Assembly: GCA_015179045.1 (NCBI GenBank)
Contig: WHUZ01000338.1
Location: 1 to 10,890, forward strand
Direction of reading: 5' to 3'
DNA from: Kalaharituber pfeilii
Taxonomy: Eukaryota > Ascomycota > Pezizomycetes > Pezizales > Pezizaceae
Length of the DNA: 10,890 bases
Shown: in pieces, positions 1-7,432 of the stretch
How positions within the stretch are numbered: the first letter of the stretch is position 1
Layout of the letters: every line of letters begins with the position of its first letter
Notes under the pieces: model-generated
The model's database searches: none
The model's input: the letters and a program-made list of their open reading frames with translations, nothing else
Told to the model about the DNA's origin: nothing
Translations under genes and position numbers: made by a program

Positions 1-366
1 ATCCTTCCCATCTCTTTTCCAGAGTTTAGCATTTTTTGATGAACTCAGGACGTTGGAATACTGTCACTTGCATGTGAAGACATTTGTTCAACTCAGATGT
101 GGGCTTCTATCTATATTCAGGATATTTCTTGTGTAAGTGTTCTGTATAAGTACCATATAGCTATAAAGCTTGGAACAATATGGACAATAGGTTTTAATAG
201 TATTCATTTCTGGATGAAGAGTTCAGTCAAGAGGGCTATAATAGAAGGTGAAAGACTTTGTACTATCAGACAGTAGACCTTTCGCAATAGTTGTAGAATT
301 TGTATACTAAGTGCTTTACGAGAGTATGAGTTGAAGTTTCTGAAAGATTGAAGTAGAAAGCTATAG
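1..366 (+). pseudogene. Weak decayed coding stretch, family unknown
   Basis: Frame 1 reads from the window edge with only four stop positions: TGA TGA at 37-42, TAG at 274, TGA at 349, then TAG at 364. The 77 codons from 43 to 273 are uninterrupted, which is long for DNA this AT-rich. The translated stretch has mixed hydrophobic and charged composition (for example KSSVKRAIIEGERL and ILSALREYELKFLKD) and ends in a run of T at 369-378. TAG 274 sits where CAG to TAG would explain it. I recognise no domain. It could be the 3' end of a gene lying to the left, decayed in the same way as its neighbours, or a chance open frame. There is no start or splice evidence. Confidence 0.3.
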
Positions 367-420
367 TCTTTTTTTTTTAAGAAAAATTAAGTATAAGAAA
401 TCAGCACAAAATCTGTTCTT

Positions 421-740
421 ATGCCCAAACTCCCTGGCCTAAGCTTTAGAGAGGTAGTACATAATCATCAGGCAAGCTTTGCCGAGATTAGAACCTGACA
501 TGGTGCCTAAACTACCTAGACATAGTTCTAAGATCAGTACATACATGTCAGAGGTAAATCCTAGCATTCTGGTCCCAATCTGATACTCTGGATTCAGTAT
601 CTTCCAGCATGCATTCTGAGGTAAGTGTGATCTAGCGTAGCAATCAGATGTCTTCCAGAACATATCCAAAGGCAAGTGGGTTCCAGCATGACATCATTAT
701 TCAGGTATGTTTTAGTACAGGAGGTTTATCAGATCAAACT
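421..740. repeat. Degenerate direct repeats, period about 65-85 bp
   Basis: Several short blocks recur with similar spacing. TTCCAGCATG occurs at 602 and again at 681, 79 bp apart. CAATCTGAT at 576 recurs as CAATCAGAT at 641, and ATCAGAT appears once more at 728. TGCCCAAACT at 422 recurs as TGCCTAAACT at 504, and GAGGTAA at 551 recurs at 618. I read this as about four units that have drifted through substitutions and small indels. Frame 2 across it gives protein-like text with stops where Q, R or W codons may have been, so the repeats may once have been coding. An antisense frame is also open here, which may only reflect the repeat composition. Confidence 0.4.
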
Positions 741-1139
741 GAGATCAAGATCCATATAGTTCTTGTATCAAAAATATTAGAAATAGATCATTGATTTAGG
801 TAATGGCCATGATAGTCTGGGATTTATAAAATAGATAGAGTTGTTGCTTTGTTCTATGTATTTTAAAATGGCCATGAGGATTTGAGATAAACATTATTAG
901 AATCTATGTTTTTGTATACTCTAAAACAAGCAAACAATTAGTTGTTCAAATCTACCTACAAAGCAATTCTCAAGTATATATTAGAACTAAACTATCCTTA
1001 TTCTAGGTTCTGCAATATCTTTTGAAAAGAACTCTAAGTATATAATTCGACATTGAGTATGATTAAGGACCTGAACTTCTGTAAATTATGAGTATGACAG
1101 TACTTCAATTTTGATTCATAGCATTTATATTATACAATA
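741..1139. other. AT-rich interval, nothing recognised
   Basis: About 400 bp of AT-rich sequence. I find no long open frame on either strand, no clear repeat and no RNA gene. A possible 40-nt intron-like segment (GTAAAT at 1081 to ATAG at 1120) lies just before the coding-like stretch that starts near 1140, but its donor is weak and it is not supported by a convincing upstream exon. Confidence 0.5.
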
Positions 1140-1630
1140 GAGGTAATCGCTCCTTTGAGTTATTCCCGAAAAAGGACTAAATATCCAGTGCATCAGTTAT
1201 CTGACCCTATACAGCAGGAAAAATGGTTACTAAAAAGGACAAAATATCCAACTCCAAAGTGCTATTAGAATGAGAAGATAAGGATATGGAATATACCGTA
1301 TAGAGAAGTGCTCTAAAAAACTATTGTTTCACTAATAATATTATAGGTAAGCAACAAGCAGGGGAAGATAAATAGAAGAAATTGGAGAACGAAACCAAGA
1401 GAATAGTTGGATTCAAAAGATCTGGCAAAACTTTCTTAGCATACAATGATGACCAAGCATATGAAGCATTTAAAGTGCTTTTCATTAATGTATGCAAGAA
1501 AAGACAGGAGACCGAACAAAAGCTATGACTTGCTATCACTGAACAGCAGCGAGATAATGCTATTACTGAATCACATAGTAAGTTGTTCCTTATTAGTTTT
1601 TTCAGTTTTGCACTTATTGATTTATACTAA
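1140..1630 (+). pseudogene. Decayed coding stretch, family unknown
   Basis: Two adjoining frames read like protein. Frame 0 (about 1122-1271) is rich in R, K, P and Y and carries the motif KRTKYP twice, about 20 residues apart. Frame 2 (about 1347-1630) includes KRIVGFKRSGKTFLAYN, AYEAFKVLFINVCKKR and an acidic and Q-rich helix-like part (ETEQKL, then AITEQQRDNAITES). It ends in a hydrophobic stretch before TAA at 1628. The stops inside frame 2, TAG after GEDK and TGA after TEQKL, are where Q or W and R would fit, as expected of RIP. The frame change near 1300-1346 could be an indel or an intron: CACTAATAA followed by TATAG at 1332-1346 resembles a branch site and acceptor, but no donor restores the frame. 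I recognise no family. Confidence 0.4.
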
Positions 1631-1982
1631 ATGAAATGCATAGGATAGACCATTGTGAATTACTTCATAATTAGTTTAAAGTAAAGGAAATTATCATATG
1701 AGAGAGGTCTGATGCTGAGGATAGGCAGCTGGATTGTTTCATATTGAATGTCTTAATTTTAGAATTTATTATTTTTATCTTTCTTTTTATTCTCTTTTAC
1801 TATTTTCCCCTATTCTTGCTTTGACCTAGCACTGAAAGCAAGTTTTTTCTGTATAATTTACATAATTACCAGTCTTAGAGTAGGATTGCGGCTGCATGCC
1901 AAAGGCAGTCCAACGCCATAGATAGGTTAACTGACTCGAATAGAATGTCTTTGATTTTAAATTTGTTATCTGTATTTATATT

Positions 1983-2013
<31 letters not shown>

Positions 2014-2222
2014 CTTATATTTTCTATTTTCTCTATTATCTGCCTTCTTTATTACTTCTACTTCTACATTATTTGTCCCTTTCACCTATAACATTTACTT
2101 CTCTTTCTAGCTGTGATAAATACTCACTCATTGAAGCTATTCCAATACTTTTTAAATGAGGGCTATATTTTATAGCAATATGAATTAAAAGCTTAATCAA
2201 CAAGCACATAGAACATTTGTAC
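1631..2222. other. Pyrimidine-rich, low-complexity interval with a diverged direct repeat
   Basis: No gene is visible. Two blocks look like diverged direct copies. GATAGG at 1720 and 1921, and GAATGTCTT at 1746 and 1943, are each about 200 bp apart, and both are followed by T-rich, CT-rich sequence ending near 1845 and 2055. The second copy contains an ATTTTT microsatellite. The part from 2056 to 2222 is unremarkable AT-rich DNA with short CT tracts. Confidence 0.4.
1980..2013. repeat. ATTTTT microsatellite
   Basis: A run of T is followed by about four units of A plus five T, ending in ATTTTATC. It is simple sequence inside the second copy of the diverged direct repeat and is absent from the first copy, so it probably arose by slippage after the duplication. 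Confidence 0.8.
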
Positions 2223-2223
2223 A

Positions 2224-2354
2224 CTTCCTTTGTAAGGACCCAGCATGTCAGTGGACTGACACAATGTACAGGTGATACAATCTCATGAGCTTCCCTTGCG
2301 AGGACTAAGTATACTGACCAACTGATATAATGCACAGTAATAGAATCTCATGAA
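2224..2354. repeat. 65-bp tandem duplication
   Basis: Unit A (2224-2289) and unit B (2290-2354) start with CTTCC and end with AATCTCATGA, the latter at 2279 and 2344, exactly 65 bp apart. A fragment of a third unit (CTTCTAACT) follows at 2355. Many of the differences between the units are transitions (C/T or A/G), as RIP would cause. Unit A contains the perfect palindrome GTCAGT-GG-ACTGAC at 2247-2260, and unit B keeps only part of it. Confidence 0.7.
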
Positions 2355-2440
2355 CTTCTAACTAAAGATGCCTATCAACTCGTCCCTAGACTGAGAATAT
2401 ATGCACTAATAGCAGGATTTTGATGGACATAAGAGAAATT

Positions 2441-2471
2441 AAAGGGTATATCAAGTGATATATACCTTTTT
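2441..2471. repeat. Inverted repeat upstream of the decayed gene
   Basis: AAAGGGTATATC and GATATATACCTTTT face each other across a 4-nt gap, with about one mismatch or bulge. It lies roughly 120-150 bp upstream of the ATG at 2591. It could be an operator-like or TATA-bearing element of the former promoter, or chance in AT-rich DNA. Confidence 0.4.
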
Positions 2472-2590
2472 CAATTCATAATTCTCCATCTTTTCTCTTA
2501 TACTCTACCCATTCTATTCAGTCTCTATTTACTCCTCATTATTCTTCTCTTTTCCTCTCATCTACTACCAAACTTAATTCAATATCTGAA
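2472..2590 (+). promoter_or_regulatory. CT-rich presumed promoter and leader of the decayed gene
   Basis: The 120 bp before the ATG at 2591 are strongly pyrimidine-biased on the plus strand (blocks of TCTTTTCTC, CTCCTC and CTTTTCCTCTC), ending in a purine-containing context just before the start. CT-rich tracts next to the transcription start are common in filamentous fungal genes. This supports the chosen start and the plus-strand orientation, but no transcription start can be fixed. Confidence 0.45.
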
Positions 2591-4118
2591 ATGTCTAGCA
2601 GTACATCTACTAGAAGGAGAGCCAAAATAAATAATAATGGTATACCAGTGAAGAAGTCTAAGAAGCGACAATCTTCTGTAAAAATAGTGCAAAAAATCGA
2701 AGGTTCGTATTATAGTTAAGAAAGCAATAGATATAAGACTGATCACACAGGTGAGTTTAGAATGCTCTATCTCTTAGTGAATCCTTAAACTCACTTCTTT
2801 GATAGATAATTCCAGATGAATATAATCTAAGCAATAATAGTAGAGATCAGGATGTAAAGAACCTAAGTTAGAATCTCAACGATGAAGAAGAGCCAGAATC
2901 TAATGCAGAGGAATCTTAATAAGATTCTGAGGTAGAGATTGACTCTCACAATCCAGTTTAATAACAATCTCATAGAGGGGTCTGATCTCAAGTATTTTCC
3001 AGCATTCTAGCCATATATTATAGGTTCGCAATCTGGGCAGAGGAGATTGTTAGGAATTTAATACTTTTTGATTGTCCATTATTAAGTACTAGTGAAGTAG
3101 TAGACAGGCTTAAAGAATTGTAGAGTATGGCTCAGAATAGGCTGAGTGAGTATAAAGTTAAAATTAAATCTATTAATTCATATGTAAGTCAATACATCTT
3201 ATTCCAACAGGACCAGAATGATTGCTGACATCCTATAGCTTAAGAGTATCTATTCGAGAGTGAGATCATAGTTGGTATATGAATACTGAGATACAGTAAT
3301 GAATCTGTATAGACTTAACCATTTCTCAGCAGAGACTAAAGCCACCAAAGTGAAGGAGTTGCTACTCTACGACCATTTCATATATAAGGGGAAATGTCAC
3401 ATGGTAGATACTCCGACACAATAAGTAGTTGAAGCGATGCTTACTCTTTTAGAAGATGGAAAATCAGTTCATGGCCAAAGAGATTATTAAGCTAATCTGA
3501 AACAAGTACTTTGTGAGTACAAAAATGTGAGGCAACATTGACCCTAGATTCCTAGATAGAATAAACAAATAATTCATTTGTCTAGTAGCTAGTATGATAC
3601 AGTATTGTCTAAAGGCATGAAGTCTTAGAACTTTCAACCAAAACAGCATTGAGTTCAAATTTGAAACTGTCTTTTGTAAGTACAAATCTGACATTACAAG
3701 AAGGGTTACTAACATACAACAAGCTATTTATGACTGCCTTATCAAGGCCTGGGAGGACTATTCAGACCAGGTCCAAGATCTCATTGTGGCAAATATAAAG
3801 CCAAAGGTGAAAGATTGGCTTCTCCAAAAAACAAGGCTCATAGACCAGGAGATAGTAGTGTATAGTGTAATGGGCAATATGAATCAGTATGAGATAGAGT
3901 TAAGAGAACAGCTGTTCAATCGCTGCCTCTATAAGAAACAGCCTACCACTACACAATAGGTAACCCTAGCCTAAAGTGATATATTCACTGAGCAGGATAT
4001 GTAGCGTTAAGACTAGTACACTGTACCGACATATTACATTAGGCCTTACTTTCCTGGCTTTTCCTATCTTTTTAATTTCTTTATTTCTGTTATCTCCTTT
4101 TCTCTATATGTTCTCTGA
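2591..4118 (+). pseudogene. Decayed intron-containing gene of unknown function, RIP-like stops
   Basis: A coherent protein can be followed through four frame segments. Exon 1 runs from the ATG at 2591 (Ser/Arg/Lys-rich, with KKSKKRQSS resembling a nuclear signal) and shifts frame at the A run 2691-2696. After the intron 2751-2805 comes an acidic, Asn/Glu-rich part (IIPDEYNLSNN, NDEEEPESNAEES), then helical text (WAEEIVRNL, SEVVDRLKEL). The frame moves near 3212 to a segment with KATKVKELLLYDHFIYKG, then near 3456 to one with NIDPRFLDRINK, FICLVASMIQYCLKA and KAWEDYSDQ. Doubled stops TAA TAA at 2917 and 2959 fit former Gln-Gln. The end is uncertain between about 3958 and TGA 4116-4118. The order of elements (helical N-part, PRFLDRINK, a hydrophobic helix, then Cys/Trp-rich text) loosely recalls the fungal DUF6532 domain, but this is only a memory-based guess. 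Confidence 0.6.
2751..2805 (+). other. Spliceosomal intron (55 nt) in the decayed gene
   Basis: Donor GTGAGT at 2751, branch-like CTCAC at about 2790-2794 and acceptor GATAG at 2801-2805. Fifty-five nucleotides is a typical fungal intron length. Removing it joins two protein-like segments in phase 0: the exon ends ...LITQ and the next begins IIPDEYN. This is the best evidence that the region was a eukaryotic nuclear gene rather than a chance frame. Confidence 0.6.
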
Positions 4119-4585
4119 TGCGTCCTTTTCTCTCTTATTTCTAATTGTCTCTTATCTCTGATTGTTTAATGTCTTGTTTTCTGCAAACTGATAGTAAAAC
4201 CATGTACTGTGTCTGCTTTGTATCACTTTCTACTTGTTTTCTCCTCCTTTATTACTATTTCTTCCTTTCATAATTGTTTATTGTCTCCTAGTCTTTATGT
4301 GTTATATTGAAAGTGTGCCGTGTTATGAACAAGAGGCAGAAATATCTATCTAAGTGACTACAGGCACAATATTATCTATTATATTCATAAAAGCTTGTAT
4401 TAGTAACCGCTACATCAGACTGAAAATAAGGCATGAACCTATACTTACTGCATGTATTAGATATCTGGAATTTCGTATTTTGAGAGTCTTATATTACTTA
4501 TATTAATAGAATATTCTATAATGCTATAAAAGATAGTATATATTAATAAGAAGATCTGACATTCTGTGTCTACAAGGAATTTCAA
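4119..4585. other. Pyrimidine-rich then AT-rich interval, no gene seen
   Basis: From 4119 to about 4300 the plus strand is strongly pyrimidine-biased (TCTCTTATTTC, TTCTCCTCC, ATTTCTTCC), continuing the CT-rich sequence at the end of the decayed gene. From 4300 on it is plain AT-rich DNA. The open frame at 3976-4161 is hydrophobic only because of the T-rich composition. No RNA gene or conserved repeat was recognised. Confidence 0.5.
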
Positions 4586-4788
4586 CTTTAGTAATATAAT
4601 ATAGTTTGTGTCAGAACATTGAGAATATAGGTAAATTCAACATGTAGTTGAGAACATAACTCAATTGAAGCTGTTGTTGAGAATGGAGGCAAAATTGAGT
4701 TGTAGTTCAGAACAAAGATACTTTAAAGCTGGAGTTAATAATATAGGGTTGTCCGAGTTGTAGTTATTAATATACCTCTAAATTTATA
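4586..4788. repeat. 29-bp-period minisatellite, about 7 diverged units
   Basis: Units of exactly 29 bp start at 4615, 4644, 4673, 4702, 4731 and 4760, with a weaker one at 4586. Most begin GTAGTT, GTTGTT or GGAGTT. Units 4644 and 4702 end in AAGCT while 4673 and 4731 end in GAGTT, so a 58-bp higher-order period is visible. No indels interrupt the period despite heavy substitution. Units 4644 and 4673 contain the perfect inverted pair AACTCAATT (4657-4665) and AATTGAGTT (4693-4701). The units abut without spacers, so it is not a CRISPR array. It lies just left of the truncated chromovirus. Confidence 0.75.
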
Positions 4789-4957
4789 ATGCATATTGTA
4801 AAAAGTACCAATCACCAGATGCCATAGTAAATACTCCCCCGTTATAAAAGTGAGCCAATTCAGAGTAGCATCCAGACCTTGTGAGTCAAAAGGATATATC
4901 ACTATGTAAAGCAGTTGACATCCTGTAGCATTGGTGTGTCTTACGTATATAATGCCT
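4789..4957. other. Short interval with no recognised feature
   Basis: AT-rich sequence between the minisatellite and the first recognisable RT codons. I could not extend the RT reading into it with confidence, so the left break of the chromovirus lies somewhere here or close to 4958. Confidence 0.4.
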
Positions 4958-5757
4958 TGAGATGTGAAAAATTTTCTTGCTAATATGCATAGGCTACAGA
5001 AAAAATAGTTTGGCTATATAAGAGGAAAAATACGAATAGTGCATAGAGAAAGTTGAATTTTTAAGTTATCACATCTCGAAGAAAGGAATCTTGATATCCA
5101 CTAACAAAATCTAGGCTATCCTTGATTGGAAGACCCCTAGTACTAATGAACACTCTAATCTAAAGACAAATATACAATCCTTCCTAGAGTTTGCTAACTT
5201 TTACTAATGTTTCATTAAGGACTACAATAAGATATGCTTACCTCTAACTTAACTACTCAATAAAGAGGCAAAGCTAGTCTGAGGACCTCTACAAGAGAAA
5301 GCTTTTTAGCAACTCAAAGAAGCTTTTACAACTGCTCCAATTCTAGTATACTACCATTTAGAATATGAAATCATACTAGAAATAGATACAAGTGACTTTG
5401 CACTTAGAGAGATTCTAAGTCAGAAGTAACAAAATAGCAAACTATACCCAGTTGCATTCTATTTTCAGAAGTTCACCCTAGCTGAAATTAACTACGACAT
5501 CTTCAACAAGGAAATACTAGCTATAGTAGAATATATAACAAATACCTAGAGAGAATACTATTAAGGTACTAAGCATAGTATCAAAGTCTATACAGACTAT
5601 AATAACCTCTGGATCTCCAATACAATTAAGAAGCTATCTTGCTATCAAGCATGATGAGCAGAAAAACTCACCTTATTCAACTATACAATCATCTACCGAA
5701 AAGAAAAAGTGAATGCCAAAGCAGATACTTTATCTAGACATAGTAACTATACTCTTA
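4958..5757 (+). pseudogene. pol: pol fragment: C-terminal RT and RNase H, decayed
   Basis: The RT end is recognisable by KVEFLSYHISKKGI (about 5049-5090), AILDWKTPS (about 5115-5141) and IQSFLEFANFY (5172-5204), which match the conserved RT thumb of gypsy elements. The upstream catalytic YxDD part is absent. RNase H follows: Asp in IDTSD (5385), Glu in NKEILAIV (5511), Asp in YTDYNNL (5595), and ADTLSRH near 5740 closing the domain. Three of the metal-binding acidic residues are therefore kept. Stops replace conserved residues, for example FY*CFIKDY (Arg in the family) and KLV*GPLQEKAF (Trp in the family). It would have copied RNA into DNA and removed the RNA strand. Confidence 0.88.
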
Positions 5758-6059
5758 AGAAGAGGAGTACATAGTGAGATTAGCAGGAAACTAAGTTCTG
5801 GAAAGAAGGAATATGATAAGAAAAGAAAGAAATTTTGACTGCAAGAATGATAAAAGCTCTAAAAGTAGTAGCACTAACTGACAAATTGAGGAGTAAGCTA
5901 ATCGAAGAAGGGAAAAAAAACAAATGATATACTCAATTTAAGGAACGTATCTAGTAGAAGAACAATAACATTGACAAATGATTTAGTATCCATGATGAAC
6001 TAGTCCTATACAATAACCAGTTTATGATATCAACAGCCCTTAGATAAGAAATAATTTAA

Positions 6060-6890
6060 GCAAAACATAATCATCTCCTTGCTGGCCAACTCAGAATTGA
6101 AAAAACCACAGAACTTATCAGCAGGGACTTCTATTGACCTAATACTTATAACGATAGTATGAAATACATTAGCACATGCTTGGAATACCAAAGGAACAAG
6201 GTATAAAGATATAAGAAATATGACCTCCTTTACTTATATAAGATATGATATCAATCATAATTCTCTATTAGTATGAACTTCATTACTGAACTTCTTCTTT
6301 TAGATGGCTTTTACACAAATATAGATGGTAGTAGATAGATTCACTAAGATAGCTCACTTCATCTCTCTAGTAGAACAATCTGTAGAATCATTAGTAACTA
6401 CCTTCCTTCGAGAAATATAGTGACTCTATAGCTTACCGAAAACTATTATATTGGACCAAGATCTGAAGTTTACTTCAAACTTCTAGCAGGAACTGATAAA
6501 GAAACTCAAAGTCAACTTAAATATGAGTACAACTGCATACCCAAAAACTGATGGACAAATTGAAAGAGTCAACTAAACTCTTAAAGGATACTTCTGTAAC
6601 TATGTTACCTACTACTAAGATAATTGGAACCAACTCTTACCCCTCACAGAGTTCGTATACAATAATACACAATATAGCTTCACTAAGACCTTACCAGTTT
6701 TCGCCAACTATAGCTTTCACCCCCTTAGTGATACTATTAATAAGGAAGAAGCTTTCAATATACCCTTAGGAGAACTTACAGGAGAATGGGAATAGATTTA
6801 TAAGGAACTGAACAAATCAATTATATGAGTAGCTAAGTGGTATGACCAACATTATGCTTGATAACCCAATTTCAAAGAAAGAGATAAAGT
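6060..6890 (+). pseudogene. pol: pol fragment: integrase zinc domain and DDE core, decayed
   Basis: The HHCC zinc domain begins at 6060 (AKHNHLLAGQL). His at 6066 and Cys at 6177 remain, but the second His is Gln (6087) and the second Cys is Tyr (6186). The catalytic triad survives as Asp in MVVDRFTK (6334), Asp in IILDQDLKF (6454) and Glu in TDGQIERVN (6562). The second Asp and the Glu are separated by exactly 35 residues, the D35E spacing of retroviral-type integrases. Stops stand at conserved positions: FY*P (Trp, 6135 region), EI** (TAG TGA, Trp and Arg) and NF*QEL (Trp). A single-base insertion near 6307-6316 moves the frame between the zinc domain and the core. The enzyme would have joined the element's cDNA to host DNA. 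Confidence 0.88.
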
Positions 6891-6891
6891 C

Positions 6892-7075
6892 ATGCTCAAT
6901 ACTAAAAATATCTTAACAAAAAGACCTTTCAAGAAACTCAATGTTAAGTTAATCAGATCCTTTACTATCGAGAAAGTAATAGGCAAATGTTCTTTCAAAC
7001 TTAAGTTACTATACAACTTGAAGATATACCCTATCTTTCATATTTCACTGCTTGAACCATTCAAAATATCTACTT
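6892..7075 (+). pseudogene. pol: pol fragment: GPY/F domain
   Basis: The ORF that is open from 6892 to 7197 starts with LNTKNILTKRPFKKLN and continues to YPIFHISLLEPFK, the hallmark of the GPY/F module found after the integrase core of gypsy chromoviruses. The Gly-Pro of the name has become Arg-Ser (IRSFTIEKVIG). It is the longest stop-free piece of element 1, at 102 codons. Its Met is not a real start, since the protein continues from upstream in the same frame. Confidence 0.85.
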
Positions 7076-7107
7076 TCAACCCTCTACCCAATCAACCATC
7101 CCTATTA

Positions 7108-7242
7108 ATACAAGAAGGCAAGGAAGAATACTTTATAGCCTCTATCACCGACGTACAATACAATAGTACCAAGAAGATACTAGAGTACCTTGTACAGTAG
7201 AAAGGTTATGAGCCTGATAAGGCAACATAGGAAAGCCTATGC
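7108..7242 (+). pseudogene. pol: pol fragment: chromodomain, cut at its C-terminus
   Basis: EEYFIASITDVQY, then ILEYLVQ*KGYEP and DKAT*ES follow the chromodomain pattern, including the aromatic residues that would bind methylated histone H3. The first conserved Trp (YLVxWKGY) and the second (ATWE) have both become TAG, at 7198 and 7228. TGG to TAG is a CpA change on the opposite strand, as RIP makes. The C-terminal helix expected after ATWE is missing because the LTR of element 2 starts at 7243, directly after an intact codon boundary. In chromoviruses this domain steers integration to heterochromatin. Confidence 0.85.
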
Positions 7243-7385
7243 TGTTACAGGCATAATCGTTCTCATGCTATAACACCGTCTTGTTTAAGTGTCGTCAAAA
7301 GGTACTACCAACTATAAAGCCTACCAGTCGGAAGTTTAGCTAACCCGATACTAGTCAGGTCTGTGGTAGTGGAACTTCTTTGGTT

Positions 7386-7432
7386 AAGAAGTAAGTAACT
7401 ACTAAGATTAGCAATCTTGGTTACTAACTCTT
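7386..7432. repeat. Imperfect nested hairpin in the LTR U3
   Basis: AAGATT-AGC-AATCTT at about 7403-7417 is a perfect 6-bp stem with a 3-nt loop. Outside it AAGAAGTAAGTAAC pairs imperfectly with GGTTACTAACTCTT, with a TACT bulge on the left. Such a structure could bind a regulator or fold in RNA if transcription reads through. No function is shown. Confidence 0.5.

Larger units (their letters stand above)
4958..7242 (+). mobile_element. Truncated, RIP-mutated Ty3/gypsy chromovirus (element 1)
   Basis: This is the 3' half of a Ty3/gypsy pol in the order RT end, RNase H, integrase, GPY/F, chromodomain. That domain order defines a chromovirus. Gag, protease and most of RT are missing on the left, and the chromodomain is cut on the right where the LTR of element 2 begins. 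Two frames suffice: frame 0 from about 5004 to 6310, then frame 1 to 7242, with one single-base insertion near 6307-6316. A further small shift in the A run near 5000 seems likely. Dozens of in-frame TAG, TAA and TGA codons sit where Gln, Trp or Arg are conserved in the family, so the element cannot be expressed as a protein. Confidence 0.9.

Noticed and set aside
439..675. A 78-codon minus-strand open frame
   Set aside because: It lies in the degenerate repeat. Its Met and composition are unremarkable and I recognise no domain. The possibility that it is real is small but not excluded.
1446..1634. A 62-codon plus-strand open frame
   Set aside because: It is in a different frame from the more protein-like reading of the same bases (AYEAFKVLFINVCKKR), so I take it as a shadow.
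2069..2335. An 88-codon minus-strand open frame
   Set aside because: It runs through the 65-bp tandem duplication. Apparent motif repetition comes from the DNA repeat and no promoter or domain supports it.
3184..3210. A GTAAGT...CAG segment resembling an intron
   Set aside because: It is only 27 nt, too short for a spliceosomal intron, and removing it does not change the frame shift seen just after it.
3464..3715. An 83-codon open frame on the minus strand
   Set aside because: It overlaps the best-supported part of the decayed plus-strand gene. Its hydrophobic translation follows from AT-rich antisense sequence.
3976..4161. A 61-codon plus-strand frame that looks like a membrane protein
   Set aside because: Its hydrophobicity comes from the T-rich tract. 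There is no charged pattern or family motif.
4586..4788. CRISPR-like array because of 29-bp units
   Set aside because: The units abut directly with no spacers, the units are diverged, and the surroundings are eukaryotic.
6551..6769. A 72-codon open frame starting at ATG 6551
   Set aside because: The integrase is read in the other frame across these bases (TDGQIERVN, then PLTEFVYNN), so this is a shadow.
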